Source of the DNA: Nonomuraea turcica
GTDB lineage: Bacteria > Actinomycetota > Actinomycetes > Streptosporangiales > Streptosporangiaceae
Reading direction: 5' to 3'
NCBI RefSeq assembly: GCF_030718205.1
Contig: NZ_JAUZQF010000035.1
Location: 35,698 to 99,697 of the forward strand
Length of the DNA stretch: 64,000 nt
A model generated the notes under the pieces. The model had not been told where the DNA came from. It was given only the letters and a program-made list of their open reading frames with translations, and made no database searches. Below, in pieces: positions 22,780-31,994 of the stretch (positions are counted from its first letter, which is position 1; every line of letters begins with the position of its first letter). The translations under genes were made by a program, and so were the position numbers.

Positions 22780-23562
22780 TCAGGCACCGGCGCCGCCATC
22801 CACCGGCACGATCGCGCCGGTCACCATCGAGGCCCGGTCGCTGAGCAGCCACGCGGCCACCTCGGCGACCTCGCGAGGCTCGGCCATCCGTCCGAGCGGG
22901 ATCGCTGCCTTGATGTGCTCGACGACGCCGGGGGTCGCCGCCTCCCACATGTCGATCATCTCCGTGGCGGTGCCGCCGGGGGTGATGCCGTTCACCCGGA
23001 TGCCGTCATGGGCCCAGCTCACGGCGGCGGTCTCGGTGATGCTGTTGAGTGCGCGCTTCATGGCGCCGTACGCGGGGAGGGCGGGGTTGGCGCGGCGGCT
23101 GCCGATGCTCGAGGTGTTGACGATCGCCCCGCCACCGCTTCGTCGCATGAGCGCGGCCTCGGCGGTCATGGCGGTCCAGTGCGAGCGGAAGTTCACGGCG
23201 AACTGCACGTCGATGTCCTCGTCGCTCGTGGTGTGGAGCGGGCCGGGCTGCTGGATCGCCGCGCCGTTGTTGAAGGCGCCGTCGAGCCGTCCGTGCAGCT
23301 CCTCGACGCGGTCGACCGCGGCGCGGATGCTCGTACGGTCGGCGAGGTCCAGGGTGACGGCGTCGGCGACGCCGCCGTCGGCGCGGATCTCGGTGACGAT
23401 CCGCTGGAGGGCGTCGGTGCCGCGGGCGGCGAGCACGACGGCGGCGCCCTCGCAGGCGCAGAGCCGGGCCGCTGCCTCCCCGATGCCGCGGCTGGCGCCG
23501 GTGATGAACACCACCTTGCCGGTGAGCAGGCCGATGGGTGCGATGCCAATGTTGTTCGTCAT
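22780..23562 (-). CDS. Short-chain dehydrogenase/reductase (SDR)
   Basis: A 260-aa classical SDR from ATG 23562. Cofactor motif GASRGIG is in VVFITGASRGIGEAAARL. The structural NNGA motif is FNNGAAIQ, and the catalytic set is Ser in VNTSSIGSR with YGAMK (Tyr-x-x-x-Lys) in PALPAYGAMKRAL. The C-terminal VTGAIVPVDGGAGA is typical. It reduces or oxidises a carbonyl/alcohol with NAD(P)(H); the substrate is unknown. It is divergent from the XRE-family gene starting 87 bp away, which may control it. Confidence 0.92.
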   Translation of the reverse strand: MTNNIGIAPIGLLTGKVVFITGASRGIGEAAARLCACEGAAVVLAARGTDALQRIVTEIRADGGVADAVTLDLADRTSIRAAVDRVEELHGRLDGAFNNGAAIQQPGPLHTTSDEDIDVQFAVNFRSHWTAMTAEAALMRRSGGGAIVNTSSIGSRRANPALPAYGAMKRALNSITETAAVSWAHDGIRVNGITPGGTATEMIDMWEAATPGVVEHIKAAIPLGRMAEPREVAEVAAWLLSDRASMVTGAIVPVDGGAGA

Positions 23563-23648
23563 GACGCCAGTGTCAGGCTGGCCTCCAGACCGGATGTAGG
23601 CACAAGCTGTACCAGGATCCGTCGCCGCGCAGCGTGCAGACTCGGGGT

Positions 23649-24506
23649 ATGAACAAGCAGGAACTTGGGGCGTTCCTCCGCAGCCGTCGCGAGCGGCTCC
23701 GGCCGGAGGACGTCGGCCTTCCCTCGGGCCCGCGACGCCGGACACCGGGTTTGCGCCGCGAGGAGGTGGCGGTTCTTGCGCACATCTCCACGGAGTACTA
23801 CGTCCGGCTCGAGCAGGGCAGGGCGCCGCGGCCGTCGGGCGAGGTCCTCGCCGGGATCGCAGGCGCGCTGCGCCTCACGGACGCCGAGTCCGATCACCTC
23901 CACGTAGTGGCGGGCACGGCGCCGAGCCGTACCCGGCTGCACCGGCGCGACGTACGCCCGAGCATCCTCGCGCTCCTGGAGCGGCTGCCGCAGACGGCAG
24001 CTTTCGTGACGTCCGCCGCGTTCGAGGTGCTCGCGTGGAACGACCTCGCGGCCGCGCTCATGCAGGACTTCGCCGAGCTCGCCCCGGAGGACCGCAATCT
24101 CGCGCGCCGGACATTCCTCGGGTCGGCGCGCGCCGATGCGACCATGTACGGGATCTCCGACGCCGCGGAGTTTCGGCTGAACGTCGTCATGGAGCTGCGC
24201 TCCACCCTCGCCCGATACCCGTCCGATCCCGCGGTGACCGGCCTCGTCGACGAGCTCCGCGACGGCAGCCCCGACTTCGCCCGACTCTGGGAGCGGCACG
24301 ACGTGCAGGCCGCGCCGATGCTCACGAAGACCTTCCGTCACCCGGTCGTCGGGGAGGTCACCGTCGACTGCGACGCGCTCACGCTCACGGACCGCGACCA
24401 GCACCTCGTGCTCTACAGCGCGCCGCCAGGATCCTCTAGTGCCGAGTCTCTGGCGCTTCTGAACGTCCTTGGACCCGAGGGCGTCAAGGCGAGCAGGTCG
24501 CTCTGA
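23649..24506 (+). CDS. XRE-family regulator with MmyB-like ligand domain
   Basis: A 285-aa protein. The N-terminal helix-turn-helix covers residues 5-70: LGAFLRSRRERLRPEDVGLP, the hallmark TPGLRREEVAVLAHISTEYY and VRLEQGRAP. Residues about 100-275 form the MmyB-like ligand-binding domain (FEVLAWNDLAAALMQDFAEL, then VDCDALTLTDRDQHLVLYSA). Members of this large actinobacterial group bind fatty-acid-like ligands and commonly repress a divergent SDR gene, exactly the layout here with 22780-23562. Confidence 0.93.
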   Translation: MNKQELGAFLRSRRERLRPEDVGLPSGPRRRTPGLRREEVAVLAHISTEYYVRLEQGRAPRPSGEVLAGIAGALRLTDAESDHLHVVAGTAPSRTRLHRRDVRPSILALLERLPQTAAFVTSAAFEVLAWNDLAAALMQDFAELAPEDRNLARRTFLGSARADATMYGISDAAEFRLNVVMELRSTLARYPSDPAVTGLVDELRDGSPDFARLWERHDVQAAPMLTKTFRHPVVGEVTVDCDALTLTDRDQHLVLYSAPPGSSSAESLALLNVLGPEGVKASRSL

Positions 24507-24533
24507 GTCGATCTTTCCCCGAGGAGAAAAATC

Positions 24534-24570
24534 ATGACCGGGGGTGGGATTCTTTCCACCCCCGGGTCAT
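24534..24570. terminator. Bidirectional hairpin terminator
   Basis: ATGACC-GGGGGTGG (24534-24547) pairs with CCACCCCC-GGGTCAT (24556-24570), a 14-bp stem with one bulged base and an 8-base loop. It lies centrally between the convergent XRE gene and alpha/beta hydrolase gene. Confidence 0.8.
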
Positions 24571-24593
24571 GTGTACGCCCCGGCGCCGGTGGA

Positions 24594-25355
24594 CTACCTG
24601 GCCGGCGTGAAAGCGCCGCCGTGGACAAGGTGGCGGGTGAAGAAGTGCTGTGAGCTGTCCAGCTCGAACGCGGGCACACCCAGGTGGCGGCCTGGGTTGG
24701 CGTGCAGTGTCTTCTCGCGGGAGGCGAAGGCGTCGAACAGCGCGAGGCCCGCATCGCGCGGCACCAACTCGTCGTCCCACTGCAGCAGGAACTCGACCGG
24801 CACGGTAACCAGCGCCGCCGCCTCGGCGAGGGTTTGATGCCCCGCGAGGCCGAAGACGGCGGCGGTGATCCTCGGTTCGGCCGCGACGAACGGCACGCCG
24901 ATCGCGCTGCCCAGCGAGATGCCCCAGTACCCCACCGGTCCGTCCGCGCCAACGCAGTCAAGCTCCTGGAGGGCATCCAGGGTGGCCTGCCACTCGGGAA
25001 CGGCCCGCGCCGCCAGCGCGGCGTTGTAGCGGGAGACCTGCGGGCCGACGGGCTCGCCTGCCGCCATCCGCTCCCTGATGCCTGCGATGAACCGCTCGTC
25101 CTGCTCCGTTCTTGGCCGGTCGCCGTGTCCGGGCGCGTCGATGGCCGCCACCGCGAAACCGCAGGCCGCCACATAGCGGTGGGCGCGGTCCACCAGGCCC
25201 GCTGCCCTCTTGTGCTGGCCGCCGCCATGACCCAGCAGCATCAAGGGGCGGCTGCCGGTGGCATCGGCGGGTGACCAGAGCACGCCGGAGAGGTCGCCGA
25301 GGGTGAAGAGTCGTTCCGAGACGCCGTTCGAGGTCGTCTCCGAGGTGAAGCGCAT
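24594..25355 (-). CDS. Alpha/beta hydrolase (dienelactone-hydrolase-like)
   Basis: A 253-aa protein from ATG 25355. LMLLGHGGGQHK carries the oxyanion-hole HGGG-type loop. GYWGISLGSAIG is the nucleophile elbow (Ser in GISLG). LLQWDDELVPRD supplies the acid and NPGRHLGVP the catalytic His, so the triad is complete. No signal peptide: cytosolic. The substrate, probably an ester, is unknown. Upstream on the same strand lies the FAD monooxygenase 75 bp away. The two may be cotranscribed and form an oxidation-plus-hydrolysis pair. Confidence 0.88.
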   Translation of the reverse strand: MRFTSETTSNGVSERLFTLGDLSGVLWSPADATGSRPLMLLGHGGGQHKRAAGLVDRAHRYVAACGFAVAAIDAPGHGDRPRTEQDERFIAGIRERMAAGEPVGPQVSRYNAALAARAVPEWQATLDALQELDCVGADGPVGYWGISLGSAIGVPFVAAEPRITAAVFGLAGHQTLAEAAALVTVPVEFLLQWDDELVPRDAGLALFDAFASREKTLHANPGRHLGVPAFELDSSQHFFTRHLVHGGAFTPAR

Positions 25356-25430
25356 AGGTTCGTTGCCTTTCTGGGGATGCCCTGCGGGCGCTCCCAAGGC
25401 CACCTATGTCAGATGAACCGCAGGGTTGGC

Positions 25431-26660
25431 TCACAAAGCCTTCTTCAGTGCAATGCTTCGGGCATAGTCCTTGAGAGCGATGGCGTTGGCCGCCTCCCGG
25501 ACTGGCTTCATGATCTTCTCGATGACCCTGGCTTTGCCCGGCATGTACGGCATCATGCGCATCATCGCCAGCTGCGCCCAGGCCCGCAGAGGCGTGGCAG
25601 GGACAAGCTGCTTGACCACATCGCGCCCGAGCTGCTGATTCAGCTCCACGTATGGGCGCAGCTCCTGCTCATAGCGGCCGAAGGCGGTCTGGTGGTCGCC
25701 GTGGGCCGCGGCGAGTTCGCCGGCCAGCACGTAGGCACCCACCAGTGCGAGGCTGGTGCCTTGCCCGGAGGCTGGGGAGGGGCAGTACGCGGCGTCGCCC
25801 AGCAACGTGATCCGCCCGTTCGACCAGTTGGGCATGTGGGTCTGGGCCAGAGAGTCGAAGTAGAAGTCGTCGGCCGCCGGCATGGCTGCCAGCAGCCGGG
25901 GTACCTCCCAGCCGTGATCGGCGAAGGCCTCGGCCACGGCCTGATGCTGAGCGTGCCTGTCGTGGCGTTCGGGCTGACGATCGGGAGTGGGAAAGAAAAA
26001 CTGGGCCGTGGCGTCGGCGGCCGGCCTCAGACCATAGAGGTTGGCGATGTGACCGGCAGTGGTGCAGGCCATCTCCCAGCGGTCCAGACCGAGGTGGTTG
26101 GGGACACTGAAGACCGCGACGCTTAGCCCGAGTTGCTCGGCGAACTGCGCTTGCGGGCCGAAGGCCAGCGCGCGCACTCCGGAGTGCAGTCCATCGGCGC
26201 CCACCACCAGATCGAAGGTACGCGGTCGCGCCTTTTCGAAGGTGACGTGCACGGCGTGTCCGTCGTCGCTGATCGCGGTGATCGCGTCGCCGAAAAGATA
26301 TTCCACCTCACCGCTGGTCGCCTCGTGGAGGATCTCGGCCAGATCGCCGCGCAGAATCTCCAGGTCGCCGGGGTCGCGAAACCCGATCAGGTCGCCGTCG
26401 AGGGTGGCCACGGCCTTGCCGGCTCCGGTCAACCAGGTGCCGCCGCGCATGTCGGTGGCGCGATGGCGTACCTGCGGGCCGATGCCCATGCGGTCGGCCA
26501 CCTCAACCGCCACACCGCGCAGGTCGACCTTGTAACCGCCAGGCCGCAGTGCCGGTGCCCGCTCGACCACGGTCGGAGTGAATCCGTACCGGCGTAGCCA
26601 GTAGGCCAGCGCTGGACCGGCGATGCTGGCGCCGGAGATGAGGATGCGGGTGTTCTTCAT
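25431..26660 (-). CDS. FAD-dependent monooxygenase (PHBH/TetX-like)
   Basis: A 409-aa protein from ATG 26660, with AGGGAG upstream. Dinucleotide-binding GASIAG appears at residues 10-15 (ILISGASIAGPALAYWLRR). DG motif: VVGADGLHSGVRAL. GD motif: ITLLGDAAYCPSPASGQGTS, which binds FAD ribityl/phosphate. These three fingerprints define class A flavin monooxygenases that hydroxylate aromatics or inactivate antibiotics such as tetracyclines and rifamycins. Substrate unknown. It is divergent from a TetR gene whose operator-like repeat sits between them, so it is probably drug- or aromatic-inducible. Confidence 0.92.
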   Translation of the reverse strand: MKNTRILISGASIAGPALAYWLRRYGFTPTVVERAPALRPGGYKVDLRGVAVEVADRMGIGPQVRHRATDMRGGTWLTGAGKAVATLDGDLIGFRDPGDLEILRGDLAEILHEATSGEVEYLFGDAITAISDDGHAVHVTFEKARPRTFDLVVGADGLHSGVRALAFGPQAQFAEQLGLSVAVFSVPNHLGLDRWEMACTTAGHIANLYGLRPAADATAQFFFPTPDRQPERHDRHAQHQAVAEAFADHGWEVPRLLAAMPAADDFYFDSLAQTHMPNWSNGRITLLGDAAYCPSPASGQGTSLALVGAYVLAGELAAAHGDHQTAFGRYEQELRPYVELNQQLGRDVVKQLVPATPLRAWAQLAMMRMMPYMPGKARVIEKIMKPVREAANAIALKDYARSIALKKAL

Positions 26661-26736
26661 GGGGCTCTCCCTGCTGGAGCTCAAGTTACCGCCGCCGATC
26701 GCGTAAGGGTCACGCTTAACTGCGTAGACCTTATAC

Positions 26737-26763
26737 ATGATTGCTTATGATATACACAATCAT
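26737..26763. promoter_or_regulatory. Candidate TetR operator
   Basis: ATGATTG (26737-26743) and CAATCAT (26757-26763) are perfect inverted repeats 13 bp apart, in a notably A+T-rich island between the FAD monooxygenase gene and its divergent TetR gene. Confidence 0.6.
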
Positions 26764-26793
26764 GGAGACTGCGGCACCCACGTGGAGGGGCGA

Positions 26794-27558
26794 ATGAGCG
26801 ACGACAGCGGCACAGGGCTGCCGGCGAGCCTCGAGGCGGCGTGGGGAATGCGCAGCCGCACCAGCCCGGGACCCAAGCCAGGCCTCACCCTGGAGCGGAT
26901 CGTCGAGACAGCCGTCCAGGTCGCCGCCGCTGAGGGCATGGCGGCGGTGTCCATGGTGCGCATCGCCAAGGAACTCGGCGTCTCCACCATGGCGCTGTAT
27001 CGGTACGTCGCGGCCAAAGGCGAACTGGTCGATCTCATGATGGACGCGGGTATCGGTCTGCCGCCCACCGGCCAGGGCAACGACCCCACGGGGTGGCGAC
27101 AGGGGCTCTCCCGCTGGGCTTGGGACTATCTGACTGTCCTGCGCCGCCAGTCATGGATCCTGCAAGTTCCCATTACGGGCCCGCCGATCACACCCAATCA
27201 GATCGCCTGGCTGGAGCGCGGCCTGGCCGACCTACGGGACACCGGCCTGACCGAGAGCGAGAAGTTGTCGGTGATCATGCTGCTGTCGGGCTTCGTCCGC
27301 AACTGGGCTAGCCTCACCGTGAGCACAGCCCTAGCCGGTGATCAACGAGCGACGTTCCGCTACGGCAGCACGCTGTCGAAACTTATCGACGAGCAGCGCT
27401 TCCCAGCCGTCAGTGCGGCCATTGCCGGCGGAGCCATTGACGACGATCAGGACGACGCCGACGCAGAGTTCACCTTCGGCCTCGAGCGAATCCTTGATGG
27501 CATACACGTGCTCATGCGCAAGCGTCACACGCAGGACTTCCCGGACCCGGACCTTTGA
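26794..27558 (+). CDS. TetR-family regulator (TetR_C-type)
   Basis: A 254-aa protein from ATG 26794, with GGAGGGG 5 bases upstream. HTH region LTLERIVETAVQVAAAEGMA followed by VRIAKELGVSTMALYRYVAA. It is TetR-like with the TetR_C ligand domain (LSRWAWDYLTVLRRQSWILQ, MLLSGFVRNWASLTVS). A frame open to 26737 adds 19 non-family residues across the operator and is rejected. Divergent to the FAD monooxygenase, it is expected to repress it and itself until a drug-like inducer binds. Confidence 0.92.
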   Translation: MSDDSGTGLPASLEAAWGMRSRTSPGPKPGLTLERIVETAVQVAAAEGMAAVSMVRIAKELGVSTMALYRYVAAKGELVDLMMDAGIGLPPTGQGNDPTGWRQGLSRWAWDYLTVLRRQSWILQVPITGPPITPNQIAWLERGLADLRDTGLTESEKLSVIMLLSGFVRNWASLTVSTALAGDQRATFRYGSTLSKLIDEQRFPAVSAAIAGGAIDDDQDDADAEFTFGLERILDGIHVLMRKRHTQDFPDPDL

Positions 27559-27572
27559 GCACACCCAGCGAC

Positions 27573-27684
27573 AGGACGAACTGAACGACTCCACTCGAAA
27601 CCGTCCGGACCAAGGTGACGTGTCCCAGATCAGCGCGTGCCCCTTCCGGCAACCTCAGGCGGAAGGGACACGAAGGTGTCAGTT
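27573..27684. repeat. Diverged direct repeat, left copy
   Basis: Shares with 28583-28693 the blocks AAACCGTCC, ACCAAGGTG, CGTG, GCCCCT and the end GGAAGGGACACGAAGG, same orientation and spacing. The pair flanks the DUF998 gene. It may be remnants of one insertion-sequence end. Confidence 0.6.
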
Positions 27685-27724
27685 GCGGTTGAAGCTGTCG
27701 ATGTCCGCGTGCTCGTGTCGGTGT

Positions 27725-28444
27725 TCAGGTCGAGTTGACGGATTCCGCCCTCAGTTCTGATCTTGGCGGGAAGAATGCTAGGCGCACCGCCAGCACGGCG
27801 AGCCACGCCCACCCGACGATCACCGCGGTGCGCTGCAGGAGCCCGCCGTAGGCGACCAGCGCGGGATTCTGCGCGAACGCGGCCGAGGCCAGCACCATGG
27901 CCACCACGAACGCCACCGCGCTGGCCACCGAGTAAACAGCCCACCCGGCTCCCCCTCTCCGCGCGAGCACCACGCACGCCAAGACGAGTGCGACGAACCC
28001 CAGCAGTGAGAAGAGATCGTGGAGCGCGGCCTCCAGACTGCTGTGCTCCGGCAACATCGCCGGGGTGCCCGGGGGATACCCGCTCACCGGATCGCTGGTG
28101 AACACTCCGGCGCCGATGAATCCGAGCGCCCAGATCCCCACCAGGATCGGCCCCCAGACCGCGCCCCCGAGCGCCCGGCGCAGCCCGAAGGCGAAGGCCA
28201 GCGACAGCACGCCGGCGACGATGAAGTTGGCCGCCTGGACCCAGCCGTACTCGCCGAGCGTGAGGGAGCTGCCCGGGTGGCGCAGCGGGTCGTAGTCGGC
28301 GCGGACTGCGCCCTGGAGGAGCAGCGCGAGGACGAACAGCGGTCCGGCGACCGCCCCGCACAGCAGTAAGCGTCTGGTGATCCTGTCATGGGGGTCCGCC
28401 TGTGGCGCGCCGTGGCCGGGCGCGGACGGTGTGATGGTTCGCAT
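27725..28444 (-). CDS. DUF998 integral membrane protein
   Basis: A 239-aa protein with six hydrophobic segments (for example LLLCGAVAGPLFVLALLLQG, GVLSLAFAFGLRRAL and LVLACVVLARR). The family mark LRHPGSSLTLGEYGWVQAAN follows the first helix, and VSGYPPGTP with PEHSSLEAALHDLFSLLGF are typical DUF998 loops. Function unknown; family members are found in many actinomycetes and sometimes near antibiotic genes. It is flanked by two diverged direct repeats and next to an integrase remnant, so it may have arrived as cargo. Confidence 0.85.
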   Translation of the reverse strand: MRTITPSAPGHGAPQADPHDRITRRLLLCGAVAGPLFVLALLLQGAVRADYDPLRHPGSSLTLGEYGWVQAANFIVAGVLSLAFAFGLRRALGGAVWGPILVGIWALGFIGAGVFTSDPVSGYPPGTPAMLPEHSSLEAALHDLFSLLGFVALVLACVVLARRGGAGWAVYSVASAVAFVVAMVLASAAFAQNPALVAYGGLLQRTAVIVGWAWLAVLAVRLAFFPPRSELRAESVNST

Positions 28445-28582
28445 GTCTGTCAGGCTAGATTGACAGGCATGATGCCGTCAATCCAGCCTGACAAAAATAC
28501 GCCCACCCGATGAGCCTCGTGCCGACGGGTTCAGCTCGAGGTCTGGCCGAGTGCTGCACCAGGCGCCTGCCTGTCCCTCTAG

Positions 28583-28693
28583 CCGACAGGAACCCTGAAC
28601 AACTCCCCTCAAAACCGTCCATACCAAGGTGCCGTGCCACCGCTCGGCACTCGCCCCTGTACCAAGTTCATCCGGAAGGGACACGAAGGGCTT
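28583..28693. repeat. Diverged direct repeat, right copy
   Basis: Partner of 27573-27684. It lies directly beside the site-specific recombinase remnant, which supports a mobile-element origin. Confidence 0.6.
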
Positions 28694-28699
28694 CTGCCG

Positions 28700-29055
28700 T
28701 CGGCGGCTGCGGCGTGGCGTGTGGTGGCTTGAGGGGTGTAGCCGAGCATCTCGGCCGACCGGGGCCGGGGCTTGCAGCACGAGCTGGCGCAGGGCGGCTT
28801 CCCCGGGCGGCACCGCTAGGGAAGCCCACAGCTCGGTCGGGGCATGGCCGATCTCGTCGTCGGTGATGCCGGCCAGGTGTCGGTCGGTGCCGAGCAGGGT
28901 GATGGTGCGGCCGATGGCCGAGGCGTAGGCGCGGTGGGGCGGCGGTTGTCGACGCGGGTGGTGGACAGGTAGGCGTCGGCGGCCGCGGTGAGATCGACGT
29001 GCTCGCCGCGCAGAGTGGTGACCTTCCGCGAAGCGGCCCGCACCGCGGTGCTCAT
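28700..29055 (-). pseudogene. Tyrosine recombinase/integrase N-terminal remnant, frameshifted
   Basis: From ATG 29055 the minus strand reads VTTLRGEHVDLTAAADAYLS and TTRVDNRRP. After a frameshift near 28940 it continues in another frame with HRAYASAIGRTITLLGTDRH, LAGITDDEIGHA and TELWASLAV. Together these are the SAM-like core-binding domain of XerC/phage-type integrases. The catalytic R-H-R-Y domain is missing. A broken integrase suggests an old integrated element in this neighbourhood. Confidence 0.6.
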
Positions 29056-29269
29056 GCCGGCCGCCGCGCCGGTGCGAGACCGGGCGCGGCAATGTACCGG
29101 ATAACGTGCCGGAGTCGCGCAGCGGTCCGGCGGGTCGATGCCCTGCTTGCCGCCGTCTCGTGATCGATCATGTACGTGATAATGGGGCTGATCACGTACA
29201 TGAAGGACGATTCTAGGTACGGGCTCGCCGACCGGTCAGCCGCTCGTGACGTGGGGCGGCATGGGTTCT

Positions 29270-30748
29270 CTACTCGGCGTGCTCGGCTGCGGCTTTCGGG
29301 AGTGCCAGCATCACGAGCGCCGTGATCAGGTAGAGCGCGGAGGAGGCGATCAGGACGATGCTGAGCGCGTGACTGTAGTCGGGCAGCATCGGTGCTCCGG
29401 TGGCTGAACCGGTGACGGTGGTGAAGAAGACCGTGCCGAGAACAGCGATGCCGGCGGCGCCGCCGATCTGGTTGACGGTGGAGAGCACCCCGCCCGCGGC
29501 GCCTGCGTTGCGTGCGGGGACGCCTGCGAGGACGACGTTGACGAGGATGGGTGCGGCGAGACCGAGCCCGAGGCCACCGATGAAGAGTGCGAGGGCAAGG
29601 AGCCAGTATCCGGGATCGTTGCCGTCCTTGACGATGACCCACAGGACGAGCTGAGAGGCCGCGATGGTGAGCGAGCCGATGATCAGGAGCGTTCTGCCCG
29701 CCTTGGCGGCCAGAGCGACGCCGAGGCCGGAGGTGATGATCGAGCCGAGCGCGTACGGGAGGACCACCAGTCCGGTCTCCCACGCGGTTCGGCCGGTTCC
29801 GTTCTGGAGGTAGACCGAGAGGGTGAGAAAGTACGACCCGATGCCGCCGAAGAAGAGCACCGAAGCGCCCAGGCCGACCGCGAAGGCGCGGATTCTCAGC
29901 AGAGCCGGGTCGAAGACAGGCTCGTCGCCGCGTCCGGTGAGGCGGCGCTCGTAGGCGAGGAAGATCGCGAGCACGATGATGCTGGCCGCGAGGAGGGCGT
30001 AGCCGGCCCAGCTCCATCCCCATGTCTCGGTCTGGATGATCGGCAGCAGCAGGAGAAGGATGCCCGTGGCCGCGAGGAGCGCGCCGGGCAGGTCCAGTCG
30101 CGCGGTCGAGGCGGAGCGGGACTCCGGCAGGACCTTCGCGCCGAGGACGAGCGCCAGGATCGAGACGGGCACGTTGATCCAGAAGATCGTGCGCCAGCCC
30201 AGGCCGAACAGGCCGGCGTCGACGAGCAGCCCGCCCAGCAGCGGGCCGGCGACCGAGGCGACGCCCTGAACCGCTCCGTAGGCGCCGAACGCCTTGGCGC
30301 GCTCACCCGGGGCGAATGACGCCCGGATGATCCCGAACACCTGCGGGACCATGATCCCGGCGGTCAGTCCCTGCCCGGCCCGCATGCCGATGAGCATCCC
30401 CGGACCGGCGGCCAGCGCGCACAGCGCCGAGGTGACCATGAACCCGGCCAGCCCGATCATGAACAGCCGCTTGCGGCCGTACTGGTCACCGAGCCGTCCG
30501 CCGGTGATCAGGCCCGCTCCCAGGGCGAGGACGTAGGCGGCGATCGTCCACTGGATCTGAGCGTCGCCGGCACCCAGGTCCCGGGCTATCGCCGGGGCCG
30601 CGACGGTGACGATCGTCGCGTCGAGAAGATCCATGAAGGAACCGAAGAGCACCACCAACATCGCCGTGGTCGCGCCGGCGCCGGCGATGGGTGCGGGGGA
30701 AGCCCCAGCTGTGCGGATGCCCTCTCGGGGGCTCGGTGAAGCGGTCAT
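29270..30748 (-). CDS. MFS drug exporter, DHA2 (EmrB/QacA) type, 14 TM
   Basis: About 492 aa with 14 predicted membrane helices. Motif A is ITGGRLGDQYGRKRLFMIGL and motif C-like GVASVAGPLLGGLLVD follows. LDATIVTVAAPAIARDLG (helix 1) is the characteristic DHA2 start. These proton-coupled antiporters export lipophilic drugs or dyes. Starts at 30778, 30769 and 30760 are possible, but ATG 30748 (MTASPSP) leaves room for the divergent promoter. The WYL-domain regulator gene begins 65 bp away on the other strand and is the likely controller. Confidence 0.92.
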   Translation of the reverse strand: MTASPSPREGIRTAGASPAPIAGAGATTAMLVVLFGSFMDLLDATIVTVAAPAIARDLGAGDAQIQWTIAAYVLALGAGLITGGRLGDQYGRKRLFMIGLAGFMVTSALCALAAGPGMLIGMRAGQGLTAGIMVPQVFGIIRASFAPGERAKAFGAYGAVQGVASVAGPLLGGLLVDAGLFGLGWRTIFWINVPVSILALVLGAKVLPESRSASTARLDLPGALLAATGILLLLLPIIQTETWGWSWAGYALLAASIIVLAIFLAYERRLTGRGDEPVFDPALLRIRAFAVGLGASVLFFGGIGSYFLTLSVYLQNGTGRTAWETGLVVLPYALGSIITSGLGVALAAKAGRTLLIIGSLTIAASQLVLWVIVKDGNDPGYWLLALALFIGGLGLGLAAPILVNVVLAGVPARNAGAAGGVLSTVNQIGGAAGIAVLGTVFFTTVTGSATGAPMLPDYSHALSIVLIASSALYLITALVMLALPKAAAEHAE

Positions 30749-30813
30749 GCCGGCCACCATCACCGGCATAGTTGCCATCGAGTGACCGCTATCGGCGAGA
30801 GAATCGGAGAATC

Positions 30814-31794
30814 ATGGCTGCTACTTCCGCACGGACGCTCAAACTGCTGTCGATCTTCGGGATCGGTGCGACTCTGACCGCCGAGGAACTCGCCACCCGC
30901 CTCGGAGCGTCGGTGAGAACCGTACGTCGCGATATCGACACGCTTCGGGACCTCGGGTACGAGATCGAGGCCGTCCGCGGAGCGGGCGGAGGATATCGGC
31001 TCGGTCGCGCCAGCCGCCTGCCGCCGGTCGTCTTCGACGAGGACCAGGCCGTCGCCACGGCCGTCGCGCTCCAGACCGTGCCGACGGTCCTGTCCGGCAT
31101 CCGCGAGAACGCGGCCCGTGCTCTCGCCACGCTGCACCAGGCGATGCCCGCCCGCAGTCGCCTGCAGGCCGAAGCATTCACCATCTCTCCCGCCCGCAAC
31201 TACTGGGAGTTCCCCGCGCCACCGATCGACGCCGAGAGCGTCCGCGCCGTCGGCACCGCGATCAACCGCCGGCACCTCGTTCGCGTGGACTACACCGGCG
31301 ACGCCGAAACCATCACGCTCACGCTGGAACCACACGACCTCGTGGTCTGGGCCGCACGCTGGTACCTGGTCGCCTTCGACCCCGACGCCGGCCGATGGCG
31401 CGCGATGCGGGTGGACCGCATCGAACCACACCCGCCCACGCACATCCCCTTCGACCGCCGTGACATCCCGCACGGCGATCCCGTCACCTTCGTCATGACC
31501 GCACACGACCGCGGAGATGCCGCCGCCGAATGGCCATGCCGCGGCTCAGCCATCCTCGCCCTGCCCGCCTCCACCGTCGCCCGGTTCGCCCCCGGCGGAT
31601 CAACAGTCCGGTACGACACCGAAACCACGTGCCGGCTCACGCTCGGCGCATGGTCATGGCCAGGACTGGCAGGACTGCTGCTCACGTTCGACGCCGACAT
31701 CACAGACATCGAACCGGGCGAACTCAGGCAAGCCCTGCACTCCTTGCGCACCCGGATCAGCAAGGGACTCGGACCCGGCCGGCCTCACCGGTGA
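30814..31794 (+). CDS. YafY-type WYL-domain transcriptional regulator
   Basis: A 326-aa protein from ATG 30814, with GGAGAATC just before. N-terminal HTH_11: LKLLSIFGIGATLTAEELAT and LGASVRTVRRDIDTLRDLGY, followed by GAGGGYRLG. The WYL domain is at about 140-215, ending in VVWAARWYLVAFDPDAGRWR and MRVDRIE. The canonical W-Y-L triad reads W-Y-L in ARWYLVAF. WYL domains bind nucleic acids or small ligands; this subgroup usually controls adjacent exporters or enzymes. Divergent to the MFS gene. Confidence 0.93.
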   Translation: MAATSARTLKLLSIFGIGATLTAEELATRLGASVRTVRRDIDTLRDLGYEIEAVRGAGGGYRLGRASRLPPVVFDEDQAVATAVALQTVPTVLSGIRENAARALATLHQAMPARSRLQAEAFTISPARNYWEFPAPPIDAESVRAVGTAINRRHLVRVDYTGDAETITLTLEPHDLVVWAARWYLVAFDPDAGRWRAMRVDRIEPHPPTHIPFDRRDIPHGDPVTFVMTAHDRGDAAAEWPCRGSAILALPASTVARFAPGGSTVRYDTETTCRLTLGAWSWPGLAGLLLTFDADITDIEPGELRQALHSLRTRISKGLGPGRPHR

Positions 31795-31994
31795 CCTATA
31801 CATCTGGTGTCCGCGTTCCCCATCAGCCACTCACCTGACTGGCCAGCCAGCCTATCTTCTCGGCATCTCCCACCGTTCTGAACGGACGCATACTACCGAG
31901 GTAGATCGCGCGCACCTCTCTTACGAGACGACTCGTGAGGGAGACAGGCGTAAAGAGCGGAGGGAACTGGTGTTCCGTAAGGGGATCCTCAACC

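Noticed and set aside
21897..24506. A biosynthetic gene cluster made of the AraC, DUF574, SDR and XRE genes
   Set aside because: No scaffold enzyme such as a PKS, NRPS or terpene synthase is present; these are common stand-alone actinomycete genes.
28455..29092. Minus-strand ORF across the integrase remnant
   Set aside because: It joins part of the frameshifted integrase to unrelated repeat sequence; it is not an intact protein.
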